A stretch of DNA of 64,000 nucleotides from assembly GCA_023390655.1 (NCBI GenBank), contig JAEWCL010000003.1:62001-126000 (forward strand), in the 5' to 3' direction. A program made the translations under genes and the position numbers. Positions 7,259 through 15,039 of this stretch are shown here, in pieces. The stretch comes from Bacillota bacterium (GTDB lineage: Bacteria; Bacillota; Clostridia; Christensenellales; CAG-138). The notes below the pieces were generated by a model. That model did no database searches and was not told the origin of the DNA. It saw only the letters and a list, made by a program, of their open reading frames with translations. How positions within the stretch are numbered: the first letter of the stretch is position 1; every line of letters begins with the position of its first letter.

Positions 7259-7774
7259 ATGGGCTGCACACCATTTGAAGCGCGGGAGGCGTTGGAAAGC
7301 ATGGTGGTGTTGGTCGATACGAGGGAGCAGGATACGCAGGCATCCAGAACGCGGCTCTGCTCCCTCGGTTGCCCATATGAGCGCACAAAGCTTGACGCGG
7401 GGGATTATGCTTGTTCCTATATATCGCCACGTACGGGCGAACGTGAAGTGCTACCGGTTGCTATTGAACGCAAGATGAACGCCGACGAGTTGTGCCTATG
7501 TTTCGGAAAGGAGCGAAACCGCTTTGAACGCGAATTTTTGCGGGCAAAAGATGCCGGATGGAGCATGCATCTTGTGGTCGAAAACATCTCATGGGAGCAG
7601 ATTTATTCCGGTCGATACCGAAGCAAATTGAACGCAGCCGCCCTGGTTGCCAGTCTACTTGCATGGTCCATGCGCTATGGCCTCAGAGTTTGGTTTTGCA
7701 AATCAGAAACAAGCGGGCGGCTGATAAAAGATATCCTGTATCGGGAATTAAAAGAGCATTTGGAGGGGAGTTAG
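7259..7774 (+). CDS. ERCC4-domain nuclease
   Basis: The 171-residue protein carries the XPF/ERCC4 nuclease core. VLVDTREQD (about residues 17-25) supplies the first acidic residues, and AIERKMNADEL (about 68-78) is the ERKxxxD active-site motif. Such enzymes cut branched or flap DNA and often accompany phage recombinases. It has only the nuclease domain, without the HhH region of full XPF proteins. Its stop overlaps the next GTG start. Confidence 0.85.
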   Translation: MGCTPFEAREALESMVVLVDTREQDTQASRTRLCSLGCPYERTKLDAGDYACSYISPRTGEREVLPVAIERKMNADELCLCFGKERNRFEREFLRAKDAGWSMHLVVENISWEQIYSGRYRSKLNAAALVASLLAWSMRYGLRVWFCKSETSGRLIKDILYRELKEHLEGS

Positions 7775-8295
7775 TGGCTGAAGGATGGGTCAAGGTAGAT
7801 AGGGCGGTTCAAGACCACTGGCTATGGAAGGAGCAGCCATTCAGCACCGGTCAGGCGTGGATTGATTTAATAATGATAGCAAATCACGCAGACAACACAA
7901 TTCAATTCGATGGCAAGCCATTGGTGGTTGAGCGTGGTTCTATGGTAACCAGTATTCGTAAATTATCAGAACGGTGGGGTTGGTCAAGAAAGAAAGTTGG
8001 TCGGTTTTTAGATGTGCTCGAACGTGACTCGATGTTGTCCCAAAATAGAGCCACTAAAAGAACCACTATAACGCTAGTAAACTATAGCAAATTCCAAGAT
8101 GCTGCGCCAACAAAAGAGCCACAGAAGAGCCACAGAAGAGCCACAGAAGAGCCACACGCGCACACAAACAAGAATGATAAGAATGTAAAGAATGAAAAGA
8201 AGAAAAGCGGCTCCGCCGCGGTTCCTTCGGAACAGAAAAAACCGCGCGGTGTGTCCGACGAAGACTGGGCGAAAATTTGTGAACTAAGGAGGTAG
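7774..8295 (+). CDS. Phage replication initiator/loader-like protein with internal repeats
   Basis: This 173-residue protein begins at GTG 7774, inside the stop of the nuclease gene, behind TTGGAGGGG. Residues 1-100 are a winged-helix domain of the type in phage replication proteins (VKVDRAVQDHWLW opening, then IRKLSERWGWSRKKVGRFLDVL as recognition part). The C-terminal part is basic and disordered. Four 11-bp direct repeats (8114-8156) followed by an AT-rich purine tract lie inside the gene, as the origin does inside the O gene of lambda. Exact family uncertain. Confidence 0.75.
   Translation: MAEGWVKVDRAVQDHWLWKEQPFSTGQAWIDLIMIANHADNTIQFDGKPLVVERGSMVTSIRKLSERWGWSRKKVGRFLDVLERDSMLSQNRATKRTTITLVNYSKFQDAAPTKEPQKSHRRATEEPHAHTNKNDKNVKNEKKKSGSAAVPSEQKKPRGVSDEDWAKICELRR
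8114..8207 (+). repeat. Four 11-bp direct repeats with adjacent AT-rich tract, candidate phage origin
   Basis: The unit AAGAGCCACAG occurs four times head to tail at 8114, 8125, 8136 and 8147 (the last copy ends in C). About 43 bases of A-rich sequence follow (8163-8207). Iterons beside an unwinding region inside the initiator gene are how lambdoid origins are built. An 11-base unit is not a multiple of three, so a change in copy number would also shift the frame. Confidence 0.5.
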
Positions 8296-8299
8296 GCCA

Positions 8300-10096
8300 G
8301 TGAGTTACGAGTTAAAGAAAGCTGACGTATATGATCTGGCCTCAAAGCTTGGTGCAGAAACGCGCATTAAGGGCAGTGAACTATTTTTCAGACACTGCCC
8401 CTACTGCCAGGGCGGTTCAGCCCACGATAAGGATACATTCTCTATCAATCTTGAAAATGGTGCATTTAGTTGTTTCCGGTCTAGCTGTTCAAAACGCGGA
8501 CACTTTGTTGAAATGGCGCGGGACTTCAATTTCCAATTGGACTTTGGCGATGACAGGCATAAGCAGTATAAGACGTTTGTGCAGCGCGAAGTGGTTGTTC
8601 GGGATCCGGCAATTGACTATCTGGCTACCCGTGGAATTGGAAAAACCGTTGCGCAGAAATACAAAATCACCTGTAGAGCAGACAGACCGGATATATTGGT
8701 TTTTCCGTTCTTCGATGAAAACGGAACACTCACGTTCATCAAGTACCGCAACACGAACTTTGTTAAAGGCAAAAGCAAAGGCAGCAAGGAATGGTGCGAG
8801 AGCAATGCAAGGCCGATTCTGTTTGGAATGGATCAGTGTAGCGGCACAGATAAGTTGGTAATTACGGAAGGGCAGTTGGACAGCTTATCACTGGCTGAAG
8901 CAGGCATAAATAACGCCGTAAGCGTACCAATTGGCATGAACGGGTTTACTTGGCTGGATAACTGTTGGGAATGGCTGATGCGGTTTTCTGAGATTGTTGT
9001 GTTCGGTGATTGCGAGAAAGGCAAAATCACGCTGCTTGACACGTTGGTTAAGCGGCTCCCGATCAAAGTAAAGGCCGTACAGGTTGAAGACTATCTTGGT
9101 GAAAAGGACGCGAACGCCATTCTACAAAAGTACGGGTCCGGCGCATTAAGAACCGCAGTCGATAACGCCAGAGAAATCCCGATGCCATTTATCAAGCGTC
9201 TGGCCGATGTTGAAAACGTGGATTTGAACACTCTTCCACGGATTTACACCAACATCACAGAAGTTGACCGATTGATCGGTGGGTTACTGTTTGGTCAGGT
9301 GATTCTTCTGACGGGAAAGCGTGGAGAGGGTAAGAGCACCCTCATGAGCCAGTTTGTTGCTGAGGCACTAGACCAAGATTATCCGGTCATGTGCTATTCG
9401 GGTGAGCTCACGGACTATCACTTTAAACGGTGGCTGGATTTTCAAATAGCTGGTCCCGATAACGTGACCGTCACAAGAAACAGTTTTGGTGATGATGTCT
9501 ATTCCATCGGCGAAAGCATAGGCCAGAAAATCAGTAACTGGTATAGGGATAAAGCGTACATCTATGACAATAATGCCATTCCTGACGATGAAGCTGAAAT
9601 GGAAAGTCTGTTGGTGACGATCGAAAACGCAATCAGACGATACGGAACGAAGCTGATCTGCATTGACAACCTCATGACAGCTATGGATGTTTCCATAAAC
9701 GATGATCTATACCGTGCTCAGTCTGATTTTGTGCGGAAATTAAAGCGGATCGCTGTACTCCATAACGTTGCTATCGTGCTTGTTGCCCATCCGCGCAAAT
9801 CAAAAGACAGCTTCCAAAATGATGATGTGTCCGGTTCTGCCGACATAACTAACCGCGTTGATATTGTGATGTCATATGCCAGAGCTGATGACAAGCACCC
9901 GGAATGCGATGGTTTACTGGTTGTCACAAAAAACCGGCTTACCGGTTGCTGTACTGGAAAAGACGAGGAAATCAAGCTTCTGTATAGCAAATCCACAAAG
10001 CGTATAACAAGCATTGGTGGCGGAAAACGCGTGTATGGATGGGAACGGCAGAAGAAAATTGAACAATCAGTGTTTGCAAGCGATTTGCCATTTTAG
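8300..10096 (+). CDS. Bifunctional phage primase-helicase
   Basis: This 598-residue protein resembles T7 gp4/Twinkle. A zinc-binding primase domain lies at the N-terminus (H32, C33, C36, C58, C63). A Toprim domain follows (ITEGQLDSLSLAEAG with E190; FGDCEKG with D237). A RecA-like hexameric helicase has Walker A G339KRGEGKST and Walker B LICIDN near 453-458. It would unwind the phage replication fork and prime synthesis. It starts with GTG behind AAGGAGG. The C-terminus, ASDLPF, looks like an SSB-type tip. Confidence 0.93.
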   Translation: MSYELKKADVYDLASKLGAETRIKGSELFFRHCPYCQGGSAHDKDTFSINLENGAFSCFRSSCSKRGHFVEMARDFNFQLDFGDDRHKQYKTFVQREVVVRDPAIDYLATRGIGKTVAQKYKITCRADRPDILVFPFFDENGTLTFIKYRNTNFVKGKSKGSKEWCESNARPILFGMDQCSGTDKLVITEGQLDSLSLAEAGINNAVSVPIGMNGFTWLDNCWEWLMRFSEIVVFGDCEKGKITLLDTLVKRLPIKVKAVQVEDYLGEKDANAILQKYGSGALRTAVDNAREIPMPFIKRLADVENVDLNTLPRIYTNITEVDRLIGGLLFGQVILLTGKRGEGKSTLMSQFVAEALDQDYPVMCYSGELTDYHFKRWLDFQIAGPDNVTVTRNSFGDDVYSIGESIGQKISNWYRDKAYIYDNNAIPDDEAEMESLLVTIENAIRRYGTKLICIDNLMTAMDVSINDDLYRAQSDFVRKLKRIAVLHNVAIVLVAHPRKSKDSFQNDDVSGSADITNRVDIVMSYARADDKHPECDGLLVVTKNRLTGCCTGKDEEIKLLYSKSTKRITSIGGGKRVYGWERQKKIEQSVFASDLPF

Positions 10097-10105
10097 GAGA
10101 CGATT

Positions 10106-10462
10106 ATGACACAAATTGAAAAGCTTGAACATCTTATCTCCCGAAAAGCCAAAGCAGATAGCCTGCCCGAATCAGTCCGGTTGGATTTCGCTGACGAATA
10201 CGAAAAGATCCGTATGGAAATCGCTGTGGCCGCCGTCGATGTGGTCAAGATGGTCTACGACAAAGCCGAGCGTATCAAGCAAGCGGCGGACCTGGTTGCA
10301 GAGACGCTTGCGACAGAAGATTACCCCGCATTGATCGAACGGGCCAGAGTGTTTCAGTCGGATTTCGAACAGGAGTTAGCTGCCCTAGAAGCCGTTGACT
10401 GGACACCCTGGGGTAAAACCGTGACGCTGCGCCAGGACAGCCGCGATGGAGGAAGGGTATGA
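10106..10462 (+). CDS. Helical phage protein, function unknown
   Basis: 118 residues, mostly helical and acidic, beginning ten bases after the primase-helicase behind AGGAG and overlapping the next frame by four bases (ATGA). Probably part of the replication operon. No family recognised. Confidence 0.6.
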   Translation: MTQIEKLEHLISRKAKADSLPESVRLDFADEYEKIRMEIAVAAVDVVKMVYDKAERIKQAADLVAETLATEDYPALIERARVFQSDFEQELAALEAVDWTPWGKTVTLRQDSRDGGRV

Positions 10463-10746
10463 TCGCGAAGCTCGGAAGTCTTTTTGACGGCATCGGCGGC
10501 TTTCCTCTCGTTGCCTCAAGGTACGGCATAGAGGCGGTATGGGCAAGCGAGATAGAGGCGGCGCCGATCAGCATAACCAAGCGCCATTTCCCACGCATGC
10601 TGCACCTGGGCGATATCACGAAGATCAACGGCGCCGAAATCGAACCCGTGGACGTTCTTTCTTTCGGCTCTCCATGTCAGGATTTATCGGTCGCCGGGAA
10701 GCGCGCTGGCTCGAATGCCGGTAGGTCGCGTGATTGCCACGGCTGA
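10459..10746 (+). pseudogene. Truncated DNA cytosine-5 methyltransferase, N-terminal part only
   Basis: Residues 1-85 match a C5-cytosine methyltransferase: motif I (SLFDGIGGFPLVA, SAM binding) and motif IV with the catalytic cysteine (FGSPCQDLSVAGKR). After AGKRAG the match ends abruptly and ten foreign residues lead to a stop. The target-recognition part and motifs VI-X, normally another 200 or more residues, are gone. The DNA that follows encodes the end of an ASCH protein in another frame, so a deletion has joined the two genes. No activity is expected. Confidence 0.8.
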
Positions 10747-10981
10747 ATTGGTCGGGTGTCATCCAATTGTCGCGCCGGCCAGAATTGAAGGCATGGTATC
10801 AACCGGAAAAATGCTCCAAGGAAGCCTGCCGGTAAGCGTTCACGGCAATGAGCTATATTTCGGCGATTGGACACCGGGGCGCTATGCGTGGGAGTTTGCA
10901 AACGTGAAGAGGCTCGAAACGCCCATACCTGCAAAGGGTGGGCAGCGCATTTGGAATTGGGAGGTAAGCCATGCAGGATAA
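10715..10981 (+). pseudogene. ASCH-domain protein, N-terminally truncated
   Basis: An 88-residue frame starts at the deletion point. It contains the second half of an ASCH domain: GRVIATAELVGCHPI, later ELYFGDWTPGRYAWEFANVKRL. Complete phage ASCH proteins begin with a strand-helix segment (SIRQPWA-type) that is missing here. ASCH domains bind RNA or nucleotides. An ATG at the junction could still allow translation, but half of the fold is absent. Confidence 0.65.
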
Positions 10982-11162
10982 GCAACTTTGCCATGACTGT
11001 AAACACCTTAAGGGCCGCAACGTTGGATTTGTTAGCTCTGTATACTGGTGCGGTTTGGTTGGAAACGGGCGCGCAGGAACGTCTATTGGCATCTTGCCGT
11101 GGCTTAAGAGGCCGCACCCCAAATGCCCGTTACGAAAGGAGAGTAAACACAATGCAGGATAG
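10971..11162 (+). CDS. Small cysteine-rich phage protein
   Basis: 63 residues with CxxC near the start (C7, C10) and two further cysteines (C27, C52), suggesting one zinc site. It starts at ATG behind GGGAGG and overlaps both neighbours by about ten bases. Such CxDCKH-type small proteins are common in the accessory part of Firmicutes phages; function unknown. Confidence 0.6.
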   Translation: MQDKQLCHDCKHLKGRNVGFVSSVYWCGLVGNGRAGTSIGILPWLKRPHPKCPLRKESKHNAG

Positions 11163-11595
11163 GATAGAGGCGATACGGGCGCGGTGCGATGCCGCGACGC
11201 GGGGGCCGTGGAAGTACGACGGGATGGTGTATGTCTGGACGGACGCTTTCCCGATGATGATGGTCGCTGATATTCGTGGGTGGGGATATCTGACCGGCAC
11301 GCTTGGCCTGAGCAATGAAGATGCCTCGAAGCAGATGGACGAAAACGCCGTGTTTATCGCCCACGCCCGCGAGGACTTACCTTGGGCACTTGACCGGATC
11401 GCGGAGCTTAAAGCCGCCCTTGCCGAGGCCCAGCGCAGGGAGAGGGCGGTGGATGAAATCGAGGCGTTTACTAAAACGAGGATGCAGCAATTGACACTTG
11501 AGCAGGCTTTGATTTTGCAGCCGGTGCTCAATAGAATATACAAAATTCGTAAGAACGGCCCGCAGGCCGGGGAGGGCAAACAGGATGGCAATTGA
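11152..11595 (+). CDS. Phage accessory protein, function unknown
   Basis: 147 residues, starting at ATG 11152 behind GAAAGGAGAG. The first part (IEAIRARCDAATRGPWKYD) and the stretch FIAHAREDLPWALDRIAEL are recognisable from a widespread small phage protein of unknown function. The C-terminal half is a predicted coiled coil. A longer open frame upstream is out of register with any ribosome site. Confidence 0.65.
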   Translation: MQDRIEAIRARCDAATRGPWKYDGMVYVWTDAFPMMMVADIRGWGYLTGTLGLSNEDASKQMDENAVFIAHAREDLPWALDRIAELKAALAEAQRRERAVDEIEAFTKTRMQQLTLEQALILQPVLNRIYKIRKNGPQAGEGKQDGN

Positions 11596-11749
11596 ATGGA
11601 CGCCGGGGCACCCGGAAGATTATGACTATTGGCCTGTTGGTGGAGACCCTAAGAACGGATTTTATCCAACGGAAAAAGGCGTTGGTACACATTGCTGGAA
11701 CGGCGAAAAAATAGTACCAAAGGAGGCCACAAATGCAGAACGCAACTGA
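11585..11749 (+). CDS. Small phage protein, function unknown
   Basis: A 54-residue frame begins at ATG 11585, with GGGAGGG about ten bases upstream, overlapping the previous and following genes by 11 and 17 bases. The product is rich in Trp, Tyr, Pro and Gly. Its fit into the overlapping chain of starts and stops supports it; no family is recognised. Confidence 0.45.
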   Translation: MAIEWTPGHPEDYDYWPVGGDPKNGFYPTEKGVGTHCWNGEKIVPKEATNAERN

Positions 11750-12194
11750 AATCGTAAAGGCGCTGCGTGCGTGTGATGAGACCGTATGCCCGGATTGCCC
11801 GTTGAACGAAGGCGACAAAGATTATGTTGCTTGCACGAGACGAGCCGCCGACCTGATCGAGCAGCAGGAGGCCGAGCTTGCGGCGCTGCGCAAAGAATGC
11901 GGGCGGCTGATAGACCTTGCTGGAGATTGGAAAGAGGCGGCTGACGGATATCATGCCGAACGCAATACGTTGAAAGAGGCGCAGCGGTGGATACCGGTCA
12001 GCGAGAGGTTGCCCGAGGATGAGGACGCGAACGGAGATATAGAAAACGTACTAATTTTGGATGTGTGGGAAGATATGCACGTATCGTTTTTACGCAAAGG
12101 TGCTTGGCGTGGGGGTTGCCCGATGCCGATGCGAAATGTCACCCACTGGATGCCGCTCCCCCAACCGCCAGAAGGAGAGCAAAACGATGAGTAA
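11733..12194 (+). CDS. DUF551-containing phage protein
   Basis: 153 residues. The C-terminal 70 (from RWIPVSERLPED to VTHWMPLPQPPEG) are a DUF551 domain, very common in phage accessory regions and without known function. The N-terminal part has four cysteines and a short coiled coil (EQQEAELAALRKECGRL). AAAGGAGG precedes the ATG. Confidence 0.8.
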   Translation: MQNATEIVKALRACDETVCPDCPLNEGDKDYVACTRRAADLIEQQEAELAALRKECGRLIDLAGDWKEAADGYHAERNTLKEAQRWIPVSERLPEDEDANGDIENVLILDVWEDMHVSFLRKGAWRGGCPMPMRNVTHWMPLPQPPEGEQNDE

Positions 12195-12675
12195 TAAAGA
12201 ACGCATTGTTTCGGGAAGCAACATAAATCCGATAACGGGCTGCTGGGAGTGGCAGGGAACGAAAAGGCGCGGATATGGAAGGCTGACTGTTGGAGGGAGA
12301 TCGGTTAGCGCTCACAGGCTTTCGTATGAGGAGTTTAACGGCGCAATTCCTGCCGGATATGAGGTTTGCCATAAGTGCGATAACCGGAAGTGTGTAAACC
12401 CGGAACACCTATTTGTTGGAACCAGGCAAGACAATGTGAATGACCGGGAACGAAAGGGCCGCAACATTGTTCATTGTGGAGAATCAAATCCTAGCGCAAA
12501 GCTTACAAAACGGGATGTTCTGCACATAAGGCAAAGAAGGGTGCAAGAAGGAACGTCATTTGAAAAGCTTGCAAAAGAGTATGGCGTTTCTAAGCGAACA
12601 GTACAAAGGGCGGTCAGCGGAGAAACGTGGCCAAGCGTCAAGTATTGCCCCGCCGCGCCGGAGAAAGGAGAGTAG
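12187..12675 (+). CDS. Free-standing HNH homing endonuclease
   Basis: 162 residues, start ATG 12187. The HNH core is plain: CWEWQGTKRRGYGR, then AHRLSYEEFNG, then VCHKCDNRKCVNPEHLFVGT with the zinc cysteines and catalytic histidines. The C-terminal region (FEKLAKEYGVSKRTVQRAV) is a helix-turn-helix for target recognition. Genes like this spread by cutting phage DNA at a fixed site. It is wedged between two small accessory genes with eight-base and short overlaps. Confidence 0.88.
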   Translation: MSNKERIVSGSNINPITGCWEWQGTKRRGYGRLTVGGRSVSAHRLSYEEFNGAIPAGYEVCHKCDNRKCVNPEHLFVGTRQDNVNDRERKGRNIVHCGESNPSAKLTKRDVLHIRQRRVQEGTSFEKLAKEYGVSKRTVQRAVSGETWPSVKYCPAAPEKGE

Positions 12676-12677
12676 CT

Positions 12678-12965
12678 ATGCCGTCGTATATCGAAAGAGA
12701 GGCACTGAAAGATATTATAAGGCGTGAGGGATTATGCGGCGCTATGTACACCGATACAGAGCGCGAAGAAGATTTATACCGCATGATCGATGCCGCCCCT
12801 ACCGCCGACGTTGCGCCCGTGGTGCGGTGCAAGGATTGCAAGAGCATGTCAAGGGACCTGACCGAATACGGAATAGCTTGCCGCCTTACCATGAGGGAAG
12901 TGAATCCGAACGACTTTTGTTCCTACGGCGCTCGGATGGAAGGAGGGCGGCAAAATGCAAAATAG
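12678..12965 (+). CDS. Small zinc-binding phage protein
   Basis: 95 residues from ATG 12678 behind GAAAGGAG. The centre reads APTADVAPVVRCKDCKS, and a second cysteine pair follows (C68 and C82). This layout is a familiar small phage protein with one predicted zinc site; its function is not known. It overlaps the next gene by 11 bases. Confidence 0.7.
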   Translation: MPSYIEREALKDIIRREGLCGAMYTDTEREEDLYRMIDAAPTADVAPVVRCKDCKSMSRDLTEYGIACRLTMREVNPNDFCSYGARMEGGRQNAK

Positions 12966-13500
12966 GCTGACACCTAAAGATTCAACCAAATGCAGCATGT
13001 CCCCTTGGGATTGGTGCGGATTGGATAAAGATTGCAAACGCGATTGCTTTAATCCGGAACCATGCAGAATACCGGAACCGGCAAGACGGCTTGCAGCCTA
13101 CGAGGACACCTGCCTTACGCCGGAGGAAATAACAGAGGCGCAAAAGGCTATGCGCGCTGCATTGGGGTTGGCGTGTGCTGCACAGGCTGCGCGTGATGAA
13201 AACGCCCGCCTGCGCACCGAGGTCGAGGTTTGCGGCAAATTGATTGAACAGCAAGGATGGGAAATCAACCGGCTGAACGACCTGAACGAGCAAGTGCGCC
13301 GGGAGCGGGATGCGGCTGTAGCAGATATGACAAGTATGGCTATTGCGTGGAACAAGGCGTGCGGGTGGTGTAAGCATAACGGAAGCAGGGAAATGTGCGC
13401 TAGTTGCGTAAGATGGCCGTATATCTCTCCAGAAAACCTTACGCGAACTGAGCAGTGGCAATGGCGCGGAGCGAGCGAACAGGAGGCGCAACATGAATGA
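12955..13500 (+). CDS. Cysteine-rich coiled-coil phage protein
   Basis: 181 residues. An N-terminal cysteine-rich part (C13, C21, C27, C31, C37) leads to RRLAAYEDTCLTPEEI, a motif found in many Firmicutes phage proteins. A long coiled coil (about 70-125) and a C-terminal CGWCKHN/CASC pair follow. AAGGAGGG precedes the ATG. Role unknown. Confidence 0.65.
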   Translation: MQNRLTPKDSTKCSMSPWDWCGLDKDCKRDCFNPEPCRIPEPARRLAAYEDTCLTPEEITEAQKAMRAALGLACAAQAARDENARLRTEVEVCGKLIEQQGWEINRLNDLNEQVRRERDAAVADMTSMAIAWNKACGWCKHNGSREMCASCVRWPYISPENLTRTEQWQWRGASEQEAQHE

Positions 13501-13867
13501 GTTAAAGACTCTGGATGAAGAATTGTTTCGCACGATCACCAATGGCATTCCACTCGATCGCCTGCGTGAGATATGCGATGCCGAGCGAAACGGGCGGTGC
13601 GTGGTGCTGCCGTGTTGGAACCGCGTGTTTATCGTCAGCGGCGGACAAGTGCAAGAAATGGACATGTGCCACTATCGCGGTAATTCGGCGGGAGTGTACG
13701 ACATGCGGTGCGAATGTGTCGATCAGCACGAAGAATGCGACAGGATTTGCGCAAACGAAAACGAGAAGTGCTGCGCTTATAACTTCCGCGTCGCAGAGAT
13801 AGGCAAAACTGCATTTCTCACCCGCTCCGAAGCAGAGGCGGCACTACAGAGCGGAGGTAGCAAATGA
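13493..13867 (+). CDS. Cysteine-rich phage protein, function unknown
   Basis: 124 residues. The segment DRLREICDAERNGRCVVLPC and the later FLTRSEAEAALQ end are seen in many phage proteins of unknown role. Several cysteines in the centre suggest a metal site. It overlaps both neighbours (ATGA-type junctions), so it belongs to the same operon. Confidence 0.65.
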   Translation: MNELKTLDEELFRTITNGIPLDRLREICDAERNGRCVVLPCWNRVFIVSGGQVQEMDMCHYRGNSAGVYDMRCECVDQHEECDRICANENEKCCAYNFRVAEIGKTAFLTRSEAEAALQSGGSK

Positions 13868-14079
13868 GCAATCCAGAAAACACATACCGCCTGTGGGATG
13901 GTTGTACCGGAGTGTTTCATCCGTTCTGTAAGGGCTGCGCTGATATTGAGACAGAGACAAAGAAAATAGCCTTATACGCTGACGAGCCAATGCCGGCGTT
14001 TTTGCAGACAGAGATCACATGCAAGCACTACGATAAGTGCGCGAGGATAGCAAGGCACATTCAAGGCACACGGGACTAA
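13864..14079 (+). CDS. Small cysteine-containing phage protein
   Basis: 71 residues, starting in the stop of the preceding gene (ATGA). Five cysteines, including CKGC and a CKHYDKC motif, suggest zinc binding. No family recognised. It is the last of the small accessory genes before the late regulator. Confidence 0.55.
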   Translation: MSNPENTYRLWDGCTGVFHPFCKGCADIETETKKIALYADEPMPAFLQTEITCKHYDKCARIARHIQGTRD

Positions 14080-14100
14080 CGGGATGATTGGGGGTATTAC

Positions 14101-14574
14101 ATGACAGAGAAAGCGCAAAGGGCACAAGCAAGGAGGCTCTTGGTACGGTGGGGCAAAACAACGGCATTCTGTGCTCGGCGGCAGCGGGAAATTGTTGACT
14201 ATGAGCAGCTTATCGCAGGCGTGGGGGACATAAAGCCGCAACAGTTAACCGGCATGCCGTTTGGAGGCGGAACATCTGATACAACGGCGTGGTCAGCAGC
14301 GCAACTCGAAGAACTCAAAAGGCGATACAACGACCGGATAGGCGACCTCAAGGGAGATATTAAACGGGAGCTTGATTTTGCTTCTGCAATGGATCAGATG
14401 TTGGTCGATCTTGAGCCAATCGAATTGACTGTGCTGGAGTATAGATACAAGCACGATAGGAAGCCGCAAAACGTAGCAATCTGTTTGGGATACAGCCTAC
14501 GGCAGGTCGAGCGAATCGAGCAAGAAGCGGTGGACAAGTTGAGAGATTGCATAGAAATTACCGTTATGACCTAA
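14101..14574 (+). CDS. Sigma-like late-gene transcription regulator
   Basis: 157 residues. The C-terminal 55 (LEPIELTVLEYRYKHDRK, then VAICLGYSLRQVERIEQEAVDKL) match sigma-70 region 4, the helix-turn-helix that reads -35 elements. The N-terminal part has no region 2. This is the pattern of ArpU/RinA-type late activators, which sit just upstream of the packaging genes as here. Its probable target is the pair of 10-bp repeats at 14579-14598, five bases after its stop. Confidence 0.8.
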   Translation: MTEKAQRAQARRLLVRWGKTTAFCARRQREIVDYEQLIAGVGDIKPQQLTGMPFGGGTSDTTAWSAAQLEELKRRYNDRIGDLKGDIKRELDFASAMDQMLVDLEPIELTVLEYRYKHDRKPQNVAICLGYSLRQVERIEQEAVDKLRDCIEITVMT

Positions 14575-14578
14575 AAGA

Positions 14579-14611
14579 TGGCGGTAAATGGCGGGAACAT
14601 AGGTGTATCAT
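14579..14611 (+). promoter_or_regulatory. Candidate late promoter with TGGCGG direct repeats
   Basis: TGGCGGTAAA (14579-14588) and TGGCGGGAAC (14589-14598) are adjacent 10-bp direct repeats, one helical turn apart, where a -35 box would be. TATCAT (14606-14611) can serve as -10. Transcription would then start near 14618 and enter the structured region. The likely activator is encoded immediately upstream. Confidence 0.5.
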
Positions 14612-14934
14612 GTCAATATGAGATGGTGCACGGGCGGGAACCTCCTGCGCCCCGTCATAAAGGGCGGAACCGATGCGGGTTACTGCCTCCGGGTGGAGGA
14701 AGGCCCGCAAAGGTGCCGCCAGCGGAAATGAAGCGTTCGCGCTTCTGTGGCCTGCATTGAGCAGGCGGGGGCGGTAATGGCTCGGGCCACGCGCTAGACG
14801 GCGTTACCGCTCTCTTCATTCAGACAAAACCCGCCAAGCCGAAACGGGATATCCCGTAACGCTAATAGGCGCAACGGCTCACAGGGGCGGGTCTTATTAC
14901 AAGGGCAATCGTCAAACGGCGGTTGCCTTTTCTT
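14612..14934 (+). ncRNA. Candidate structured RNA at the head of the late operon
   Basis: This non-coding stretch of about 320 bases folds into many strong helices by inspection. CCTCC/GGAGG (14686/14695) is capped by GGGT inside GCGGG/CCCGC (14675/14704). GAAGCG-TTCG-CGCTTC spans 14730-14745. GCCTGC/GCAGGC is at 14750/14761 and GCGGTAA/TTACCGC at 14771/14804. A multibranch unit is closed by ACCCGCC/GGCGGGT (14829/14886) and AGCCG/CGGCT (14837/14875), with ACGGG-ATAT-CCCGT inside. It ends in an intrinsic terminator. No protein frame fits. I do not recognise the RNA class; an antitermination leader or a trans-acting phage RNA are the main options. Confidence 0.6.
14904..14934 (+). terminator. 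Intrinsic terminator of the structured RNA
   Basis: GGCAATCG (14904-14911) pairs with CGGTTGCC (14920-14927) across an eight-base loop, with one G-U pair. TTTTCTT follows directly. It would end the leader RNA before the late genes unless antitermination occurs. Confidence 0.75.
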
Positions 14935-15039
14935 GTGTCCAGATGAGCACACCCCAGAAAGCTAGACAAATAAAAGCTTTCAATGGAAATATGACGTTAA
15001 AAGAGAGGGTTCTGAGCACACACGAAAGGCGGTGAAGCG

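Noticed and set aside
8114..8157. CRISPR-like short repeats
   Set aside because: The four units are contiguous with no spacers and lie in a coding gene; they fit iterons better.
14578..14760. A 60-codon frame in the structured RNA region
   Set aside because: No ribosome site or domain; its composition follows the GC-rich helices.
14612..14934. HEARO/omega-RNA, RNase P or group I/II intron as identity of the structured RNA
   Set aside because: No IscB/TnpB gene lies downstream, and the conserved cores I know for RNase P and introns (for example domain V) are not visible. Only a covariance-model search could settle it.
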